A DNA stretch of 33,741 bases from Methylocystis sp. (lineage in GTDB: Bacteria > Pseudomonadota > Alphaproteobacteria > Rhizobiales > Beijerinckiaceae), in assembly GCA_022843405.1 (NCBI GenBank), contig JALHNQ010000031.1, forward strand, positions 5,905-39,645, in the 5' to 3' direction. Below the pieces are notes generated by a model. That model was not told the DNA's origin. It saw nothing but the letters and a program-made list of their open reading frames with translations, and did not search any database. Of this stretch, positions 24,374 through 33,741 are shown piece after piece (positions within the stretch are counted from its first letter, which is position 1; each line of letters starts with the position of its first letter). Position numbers and translations under genes: made by a program.

Positions 24374-25258
24374 CTACACTGACTCTCCCCCATTCACCCG
24401 CTTCATCACCGCGTCGAGCTTCTTCAACAACTCGGGATCGCGCGCGTCGGGCGCGGTGAGAATCGCGTTGTCGAGCGCGCGGTCGGAGCCGACCGGGCAG
24501 GGCTCATGTTCGCGCGGGAAGTCGGCCAATATGCGCGCCAAGAGCCGCGCGACGGTCGCCGAATTCTTCTGCACGATCGCGATCACCGCGGCGACGTCGA
24601 CATTGTCATGCTCGGGATGCCAGCAGTCGAAATCCGTCACCATGGCGACGGTGGCGTAGGAAATTTCCGCTTCGCGCGCGAGCTTGGCTTCGGGCATCGC
24701 CGTCATGCCGATCACGTCGTAGCCGGCGGCCTTATAGGTGAGCGATTCGGCGTAGGACGAAAATTGCGGGCCTTCCATGCACACATAGGTTCCGCCGTCG
24801 GCATGAGCGATGTTTTCGGCCTTCGCCGCCGCGGCGATCCGCGCTGACAGCAGCGGCGCGATCGGATGCGCCATCGACACATGGGCGACGCAGCCGTCGC
24901 CGAAGAAGGAGGACTGACGCGCGAAGGTGCGGTCGACGAATTGATCGACGAGCACGAAGAGGCCGGGAAAAAGCTCGGATTTGAACGAGCCGCAGGCGGA
25001 GACCGAAATCAGATCGGTGACGCCGGCGCGCTTTAAGGCGTCGATATTGGCGCGATAGTTGATCGTCGAGGGCGAGAGCCGGTGGCCGCGCCCGTGCCGT
25101 GGCAAAAAGACCGCCTGCGTTCCGCCCAATTCGCCGAAGCAAAGCTCATCGGAAGGGTCGCCCCAGGGCGTTGCGACGCGCTCGCGGCGAATGTTGGTCA
25201 GTCCCGGCAAATCATAAACGCCTGACCCGCCGATAATGCCTATAATGGACTTGGTCAT
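24374..25258 (-). CDS. mtnP: S-methyl-5'-thioadenosine phosphorylase
   Basis: The enzyme splits methylthioadenosine with phosphate to adenine and methylthioribose-1-phosphate, salvaging products of polyamine synthesis. The 294-residue sequence has the purine nucleoside phosphorylase motifs IIGGSGVYDLPGL (8-20), PRHGRGHRLSPSTINYRANI (about 53-72), the substrate Met in MTAMPEAKLAREAEI, and TDFDCWHPEH for the purine-site Asp pair. Length is normal. The adenine goes to Apt, encoded on the same strand. No mtnA or other methionine-salvage genes are in the window. Confidence 0.95.
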   Translation of the reverse strand: MTKSIIGIIGGSGVYDLPGLTNIRRERVATPWGDPSDELCFGELGGTQAVFLPRHGRGHRLSPSTINYRANIDALKRAGVTDLISVSACGSFKSELFPGLFVLVDQFVDRTFARQSSFFGDGCVAHVSMAHPIAPLLSARIAAAAKAENIAHADGGTYVCMEGPQFSSYAESLTYKAAGYDVIGMTAMPEAKLAREAEISYATVAMVTDFDCWHPEHDNVDVAAVIAIVQKNSATVARLLARILADFPREHEPCPVGSDRALDNAILTAPDARDPELLKKLDAVMKRVNGGESV

Positions 25259-25478
25259 GACGCCGATCTCTTCAATTTGGCGTAATCGGTATGCGTGTCA
25301 TGCACGCGCTTGTCGTGGGCATCCACGTTAGACTACCGTGGAATGCGTCGAGTGATGTCGCATCAAGAATCGCCAGAACAAACGAGGCTATGGCGAGCCG
25401 TAGGATAAAGCCGAAATAAAATACTTTCAAATGCGCGGAATTAGCAACTAAGCTATGCCGTTCGTATGGAGGTCGCGC

Positions 25479-26792
25479 GTGAAAACATCCATATTGATTG
25501 ACAATTCTACGTATTTTTCGTTTCAGGGTTTAATGGAGGGCGGCGAGCTGGATGCGGCGTCACTTTACAATGCAACAAAGTTTATTGAGGCTCTTGTAAC
25601 CGTCGATGAACTCCATACAGCCCCGACATCGTGTTGGGAGCCAGATGCACATGATACGCTTTTTTCGATAGGAGTTTGTCGGCAGATCGTTGCGGATGAG
25701 ATTGGCTATTCAAATCTTTCAGAAATTTTTACTAAATCAATCCAATCAGCCCTGCGGGATATTTCAGAGCCTACTGTGCGCTCGATGCTGGGTATCGATA
25801 ATGAGATATACGGATTATGCCTGCCAATTCTTGAAGAACTAAAGCGTAAAGCTGAAAATCCAATCAATTTTTTCGATTATTATTCTGGGTCCGTTTACAT
25901 CACCGACGCTAATAGCGGTGCGAAGGTCCAGCGTACGGGCTCCGGTCTCGACCCGGATGCTCCGAGGGAGCGACATTTAGTTCAGTATCTCTTGCGAACA
26001 AACGTCGCGATGGAACTCGCGGCCGCAACTAACAATTTTGTGGGGATGCCCTACCATCCCCATTCTCACCGAACAAATTATGTTGTCGACAAATTGAAAC
26101 GTGAGCGGTCTCGCGTCCGTTTTGACCCTGATTTCTTGTTACGATGCACGAGTGAAGGCGTGGCAGCGCGCAATCGGGAGCTAAGTGGATCGTTCGGTTT
26201 TTCTGAATCGGAGGCGCATAAACCGCTAATTATGACGGCAATGAGCGGGGCAGCTTCCAGGGAAGATATTCTAACGCGAGCATTGGAGTTGCGTGATCTC
26301 TCCGAAGCAAGGCTGTATAGGAAATTTGTTGCGGAACTGATGAATGCGTTTGAAACTGGCGATGTCCAGGCGCGGGTAAAAGCCGAACACGACCTGAATG
26401 AGGCAAAGGCTGTTCTCATGCGCGAACTCGACAAGTTATACGGCAAAAGACAAGATGATGGTATCGGAATTTTGCCCGAAATGATTGGCGGTGCAGTAGA
26501 GGAAATTACTTCAGATGCCATTCAAGATATGGATCCATCGGATAGCGCTGAAAGGGTTGCCGCAAAATTAGCGGGAAAAGCAACAGGAGTAGCTATTTCT
26601 AGAATCATTGGTAGCAAAAAAGAGATAGCTGGTAAGCTAAAAGGGTTTTTTATCCGAAGAAGAATTGCATTTCTGCTTACGCTGGCGCGGCAAGACGGGG
26701 GCAACAAGGGAATTAATGACTTGCTTCGTCGATCGTTTGGACAAGAGTTGTCGCACGAGCAGATGGACCTTTTTAAAAAAATGAACGGGTGA
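25479..26792 (+). CDS. Orphan protein of unknown function in AT-richer DNA
   Basis: The start is decided by GGAGG at 25468-25472, 6 nt before the GTG at 25479; the in-frame ATG at 25455 has no ribosome-binding site. The 437-residue product begins VKTSILIDNSTYFSF, a hydrophobic strand followed by Asp as in PIN-like or HAD-like folds, but I cannot confirm either. The central part is a charged, helical stretch at about 265-325 (LTRALELRDLSEARLYRKF, then long Lys/Glu helices). No membrane segment or signal peptide is clear. Base composition is visibly lower in GC than mtnP and atpH on either side, a sign of transfer. It stands alone. Confidence 0.8.
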   Translation: MKTSILIDNSTYFSFQGLMEGGELDAASLYNATKFIEALVTVDELHTAPTSCWEPDAHDTLFSIGVCRQIVADEIGYSNLSEIFTKSIQSALRDISEPTVRSMLGIDNEIYGLCLPILEELKRKAENPINFFDYYSGSVYITDANSGAKVQRTGSGLDPDAPRERHLVQYLLRTNVAMELAAATNNFVGMPYHPHSHRTNYVVDKLKRERSRVRFDPDFLLRCTSEGVAARNRELSGSFGFSESEAHKPLIMTAMSGAASREDILTRALELRDLSEARLYRKFVAELMNAFETGDVQARVKAEHDLNEAKAVLMRELDKLYGKRQDDGIGILPEMIGGAVEEITSDAIQDMDPSDSAERVAAKLAGKATGVAISRIIGSKKEIAGKLKGFFIRRRIAFLLTLARQDGGNKGINDLLRRSFGQELSHEQMDLFKKMNG

Positions 26793-27147
26793 CCGGAGAC
26801 TCATGATCCAATTGAGTTCAAAGAAAATCGTCATCACTGCATAAGAGGATGCAGGCGCGACGTTATGGCTCGGAGCTTCGCCCCTAGATTCGCGCTGGTC
26901 ACTCTGACCTCAATTGAAGTCCTGTTTCCTGCCGGCGCGCGCGGGCGCCGAAATTCGCGGCATCGTTGCAGGGTTGCGCCTCCAAAACGCCTGTGTTAGG
27001 GGACGCTCGCCTTGGAGCTGGGGCGCAGCCGCCCCCGTTCCTTTTCCTACAGCATCCATCGGTTGAGGCTAACCGCTTATCGTCGCGACCGCGCGATTTG
27101 CACTGCGGGCGGCGTCTCCAGACGATGTAGATTGACGAGCGAACCAG
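26793..27147. other. Intergenic region upstream of the atp operon
   Basis: No convincing gene is seen. TTGCGC at 26974-26979 with TTAGGG at 26996-27001 is a weak promoter candidate for atpH. A hairpin GGGGCG/CGCCCC (27020-27035, loop CAGC) followed by a pyrimidine stretch lies in the probable leader. The first 60 bp remain AT-rich like the orphan gene; the region becomes GC-rich after about 26930, so the boundary of the foreign segment is probably near 26850-26930. Confidence 0.5.
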
Positions 27148-27710
27148 GTGGCTCACGACGGAGATTCCTTATCGGGCGTTGCAGGTCGCTACGCCTCCGC
27201 CCTCTATGATTTGGCGACGGAAAAACACGCCGCCGATGACGTCGCCGCCGCTCTCGACAGGTTTCAGGCTTTAATCGACGGCAGCGATGATTTGAAGCGT
27301 CTGGTGAAAAGCCCGGTGTTCTCCGCAAAGGAGCAGATCAAGGCGCTCGACGCCGTTCTCGACAAGGCGCAGATCTCCGGAATCGCCGCCAATTTCATCC
27401 GCCTCGTCGCCGCCAAGCGCCGTCTCTTCGTCATCTCCAACATGATCGTCGCCTACCGCCGTCTCAATGACAAGGCGAAGGGCATCGTGCGCGCCGACGT
27501 CACGGTCGCCGGGCCGCTGAAGCCAGATCATGAAGCGGCGCTGCGCGAGGCGCTCACCGGCGTCACCGGCGGCAAGACCGTCAATCTCAACCTCAAGACG
27601 GATCCGTCGATCATCGGCGGCCTTATCGTCAAACTCGGTTCGCGCATGGTCGACGCTTCCGTTCGCGCCAAGCTCAACGCAATCCGCACACGCATGAAAG
27701 AGGTCGGCTG

Positions 27711-27711
<1 letters not shown>
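27148..27711 (+). CDS. atpH: F1 ATP synthase subunit delta
   Basis: The 187-residue subunit belongs to the stalk that fixes F1 to the membrane part. The sequence matches OSCP/delta: [17 protein letters not shown] (10-26), then [20 protein letters not shown], and the C-terminal [31 protein letters not shown]. The start is the GTG at 27148. The stop and the atpA start share a base in TGATG, so the two are translationally coupled. It opens atpHAGDC, the F1 operon that alphaproteobacteria keep apart from the F0 genes. Confidence 0.97.
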
Positions 27712-29240
<1,529 letters not shown>

Positions 29241-29248
29241 TTCATTTC

Positions 29249-29269
29249 CCTCTCCTCGTCGGGGAGAGG
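29249..29269. repeat. Hairpin repeat between atpA and atpG
   Basis: CCTCTCC (29249-29255) pairs with GGAGAGG (29263-29269). It resembles the outer hairpins of the composite repeat at 23351-23512. It lies 9 nt after the atpA stop and ends 26 nt before the atpG ATG, so it may tune mRNA stability or partial termination within the operon. Confidence 0.5.
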
Positions 29270-29295
29270 CGGCCCTCTAGGCAAGAAGCAAGCCC

Positions 29296-31630
<2,335 letters not shown>

Positions 31631-31643
31631 CTTTTAAGAAGGC

Positions 31644-31715
31644 GTCATGGCCCGGCGTGTTCCGGCCATCCGCTGATCGGTTTTCGTGGATGGCCGGGTC
31701 AAGCCCGACCATGAC
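31644..31715. repeat. REP-like palindrome between atpD and atpC
   Basis: Two 28-nt arms, 31644-31671 (starts GTCATGG) and 31688-31715 (ends CCATGAC), are imperfectly complementary, with the best-matched part GGCCATCC/GGATGGCC near the loop. The arms can form one long stem. It fills most of the 118-bp atpD-atpC gap. Sequences like TCATGGCCGGG.. are widespread repeats in alphaproteobacteria, to my knowledge. Confidence 0.7.
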
Positions 31716-31748
31716 GGGCTGGAACGTAGAGCGCCGTCGGAGAAAGTC

Positions 31749-32150
31749 ATGGCCGCATTCCACTTCGAACTCGTTTCTCCCGAGAAGCATCTCTTCTCCG
31801 GCGAGGTCGAATCGGTCGTCGCGCCCGGCGCCGACGGCCAGTTCACCGTGCTCAAGGACCATGCGCCGGTCATGACCACGCTGAAGGCCGGCGTCGTGAC
31901 GGTCGCCGGCGGCGACGGCAAGGTCGAGAAGCTTTTCGTGCGCGGCGGCTTTGCTGACGTGAGCGCATCGGGCTTCACCATTCTCGCCGAACAGGCGATT
32001 CCGCTCGCCGAAATCGACGTCGCCAAAGTTGACGCCGATATCCAGGACGCGCGCGAAGACATCGCCGACGCCACGTCCGATGACGCGCGCCTCACCGCGT
32101 CCGACAAGCTCGCTCAATTGCAGGAACTGCGCGCGGCCATCGGCGGCTGA
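31749..32150 (+). CDS. atpC: F1 ATP synthase subunit epsilon
   Basis: From the ATG at 31749 ([20 protein letters not shown]) the product has 133 residues. The N-terminal beta-sandwich contains [19 protein letters not shown] and [18 protein letters not shown]; the C-terminal helical part ([19 protein letters not shown]) is present, so it could act as the inhibitory domain as in other bacteria. A further upstream in-frame ATG at 31686 lies in the repeat and would add an atypical extension. It is the last gene of the operon. Confidence 0.97.
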   Translation: MAAFHFELVSPEKHLFSGEVESVVAPGADGQFTVLKDHAPVMTTLKAGVVTVAGGDGKVEKLFVRGGFADVSASGFTILAEQAIPLAEIDVAKVDADIQDAREDIADATSDDARLTASDKLAQLQELRAAIGG

Positions 32151-32158
32151 TCGGCGCG

Positions 32159-32176
32159 CGCTGCGAAAATGCAGCG
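32159..32176. terminator. Hairpin between convergent atpC and channel genes
   Basis: CGCTGC (32159-32164) pairs with GCAGCG (32171-32176) around GAAAAT. No T-run follows on either strand, so it is a weak terminator candidate in a 30-bp gap. Confidence 0.35.
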
Positions 32177-32180
32177 TGGT

Positions 32181-33425
32181 CTATGCTTCGCTCACTTCGT
32201 CAGATTGCGCGGGGTCCTTGAGCTCAGCGTCGATCATGTCGCCATGCCGTTCCGCCGGAGCGAGTTCGGATCGCGATTGAGCCACCTCGCGTATCGCGTC
32301 GCCAATTTCCGGATTTCGCTTAGTTAGCGTCTGTAGATCATAGGCGTCGAGAACAAGGAGCTTCGTTGGGGCCATCGCCCGCACGTCGGCCGAGCGCAAT
32401 GTTTTTTGCAGCACGGCCATCTCGCCGAAAAACTGCCCTTCGCCGAGCCTCACATTCTGCTGCGCCAATTCGACTTCGACTTCCCCTTCGGCGATGAAAT
32501 ACATCGAATGGGCGGGATCGCCCTTGCGCACGATCAGCGCGCCTCGCGGGATCGACTGGGCCCGCAGATAGCGCATGATTTCGGCGATTCCCGAAGCGTC
32601 GAGGCCGCGAAACAGCGGCACGCTCGCGACCATCGTCCAGGTGACGACGAATTCACGGCGATGGATTTCTTCGGCGAAGGCGGTGGCGAGAATGCCGACC
32701 GGCAGGCCGAGCAGCAGGAAGCCCGTGACCATGGCGAAGGAGGCGATGAGCTTGCCCGCGAGAGTCAGCGGAATCACTTCGCCATAGCCGACGGTGGTCA
32801 CGGTTTCGATCGCCCACCACATGGCGTCGGGAATGGTGCCGAACTTTTCCGGCTGCGCCTCATGTTCGGCGAGATGCATGGCCGTCGAATAGAAGAGCAC
32901 TGCGCCAAACAGCAGGATCAGCCAGGCCAGAAGCGCCTTGCGCTCCGCCTCGATCACCGCAAGCAATGTGCGAATGCCCGGAGAATAGCGCGCGAATTTG
33001 AAGAACCGCAGGAGCCGCAGCATCAAAAAGACGCGCAGATCCGATGAAAAGTAGAAAGAAAGATAGAAGGGCAGAAAGGCGGCCAGATCGATCATCGCCC
33101 AGCCAGACCGGATGAAGGCGAGCCGCGCCGACATCGGCGAGCGATCAGCGAGAAACGCTAGTTCGGGCGCACACCAGACGCGCAATAAATATTCGAGCGT
33201 GAAGGCGGCGACCGCGACATATTCGATGGCGTCGAAGACAACCGCATAACGGTCGCTATATTCAGGCACCGATTCAAAAATCACCGAAACGACCGACAGC
33301 AGGACAAGGCCGATCAGCGCGCGATGAACGATGCGCGCGATCCGGTCGTGACTACCGCCGTCAAGGACGATATGGAGGCGCCGCCGTAACAACGTCAGAC
33401 CGCGCCGCCGGTCCGGCGGGTTCAT
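32181..33425 (-). CDS. Voltage-sensor-type K+ channel with C-terminal cyclic-nucleotide-binding domain
   Basis: The 414-residue protein has the layout of MloK1-like bacterial channels: S1-S4-like segments at about 38-145 (S4 weakly charged, [18 protein letters not shown]), S5 and the pore helix at about 165-210, the selectivity filter TVGYGE at 211-216 (Glu where many channels have Asp), and S6 at about 224-252. A cNMP-binding fold follows at about 265-385, with GEVEVEL, the phosphate-binding cassette FFGEMAVLQ and Arg344-Ser345-Ala346. This suggests gating by cAMP or cGMP at the inner membrane. Its ATG overlaps the alaS stop by 4 nt (ATGA), so it is coupled to alaS. Confidence 0.92.
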   Translation of the reverse strand: MNPPDRRRGLTLLRRRLHIVLDGGSHDRIARIVHRALIGLVLLSVVSVIFESVPEYSDRYAVVFDAIEYVAVAAFTLEYLLRVWCAPELAFLADRSPMSARLAFIRSGWAMIDLAAFLPFYLSFYFSSDLRVFLMLRLLRFFKFARYSPGIRTLLAVIEAERKALLAWLILLFGAVLFYSTAMHLAEHEAQPEKFGTIPDAMWWAIETVTTVGYGEVIPLTLAGKLIASFAMVTGFLLLGLPVGILATAFAEEIHRREFVVTWTMVASVPLFRGLDASGIAEIMRYLRAQSIPRGALIVRKGDPAHSMYFIAEGEVEVELAQQNVRLGEGQFFGEMAVLQKTLRSADVRAMAPTKLLVLDAYDLQTLTKRNPEIGDAIREVAQSRSELAPAERHGDMIDAELKDPAQSDEVSEA

Positions 33426-33741
33426 GGCGCCGTCGCTTTGCCGCGCAGCGCGTCCTCGACGGAGGCGAGCGCCTGATCGATGGCGGCGGCGTTGGGGCCG
33501 CCCGCCTGCGCGAGATCCGGCCGGCCGCCGCCGCCCTTGCCGCCGAGCTTGACGCTGGCGACGCGAACGAAGTCGACGGCGCTGTATTTTGCGGTGAGAT
33601 CGTCGGTGACGCCGACGACAATGCCGGCCTTGCCGTCGGGCGAGGCGCTGGCGATGGCGACGACGCCCGAGCCGATCGCCTTCTTGGCGTCATCGACCAT
33701 CGACTTTAAGTCTTTCGCCTCGATGCCTTCGACCGCGCGCG
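33422..33741 (-). CDS. alaS: Alanyl-tRNA synthetase, C-terminal end (5' part outside window)
   Basis: Only the last 106 codons are present. The reading frame [20 protein letters not shown], then [33 protein letters not shown] and the Gly-rich [16 protein letters not shown], is the C-terminal DHHA1/C-Ala end of alanyl-tRNA synthetase. The enzyme charges tRNA-Ala and edits Ser and Gly; the catalytic and editing domains lie beyond the right edge. The stop overlaps the ATG of the K+ channel gene. Confidence 0.93.
   Translation of the reverse strand, partial: RAVEGIEAKDLKSMVDDAKKAIGSGVVAIASASPDGKAGIVVGVTDDLTAKYSAVDFVRVASVKLGGKGGGGRPDLAQAGGPNAAAIDQALASVEDALRGKATAP

Overview
The window looks like chromosome of a GC-rich alphaproteobacterium of the Hyphomicrobiales (Rhizobiales). 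The signs are an Irr-type Fur regulator, the detached atpHAGDC operon, the rplU-rpmA-GNAT-obgE cluster, a class I PHA synthase and many GC-rich intergenic palindromes. A Methylocystis/Methylosinus/Beijerinckiaceae-like host is my guess from style and gene content; no taxonomic marker here proves it.

Layout. 1-1013: 5' part of an amidinotransferase of the AGAT family (minus, cut by the window edge). 1376-1977: rpmI-rplT behind a structured leader, then lone lpd. 3630-7203: PHA synthase phaC (minus), divergent periplasmic peroxiredoxin, then irr and a coupled small membrane protein (minus). 7339-10718: MltB-type lytic transglycosylase, patatin-like phospholipase, unknown membrane protein. 10886-12727: M3 oligoendopeptidase F. 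12810-15154: small exported protein, O-methyltransferase, a tandem-repeat protein and a DUF2946-like protein. 15205-17712: ribosome/GTPase cluster rplU-rpmA-GNAT-obgE (minus). 17892-20726: a complete 2,835-bp insertion element with 19-bp perfect terminal inverted repeats, an 8-bp target duplication, an IS1-like DDE transposase and five passenger genes, including a RelE-like toxin/XRE antitoxin pair. It landed about 8 bp upstream of the -35 of the apparent rplU promoter. 20755-25258: small secreted Gly/Tyr-rich protein, L,D-transpeptidase, then adenine salvage genes apt and mtnP with an unrelated orphan gene between them and a remarkable 53-nt palindrome beside apt. 25479-26792: AT-richer orphan gene of unknown function. 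27148-32150: F1 ATP synthase operon atpHAGDC with palindromic repeats in two of its gaps. 32181-33741: cyclic-nucleotide-type K+ channel overlapping the 3' end of alaS by 4 nt (minus).

How the genes fit together. Most of the window is housekeeping: translation (L35, L20, L21, L27, Obg, AlaRS), energy (F1, Lpd), carbon storage (PhaC), purine/methionine salvage (Apt, MtnP), envelope upkeep (MltB, L,D-transpeptidase) and iron control (Irr). Accessory DNA sits in three places: the passenger-carrying element at 17.9-20.7 kb, the orphan at 23.6-24.3 kb and the orphan at 25.5-26.8 kb. The passenger cassette is the best candidate for an undescribed system; the rplU and rpmI leaders are the best regulatory candidates. 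All function calls rest on motif reading by eye, with no database search.
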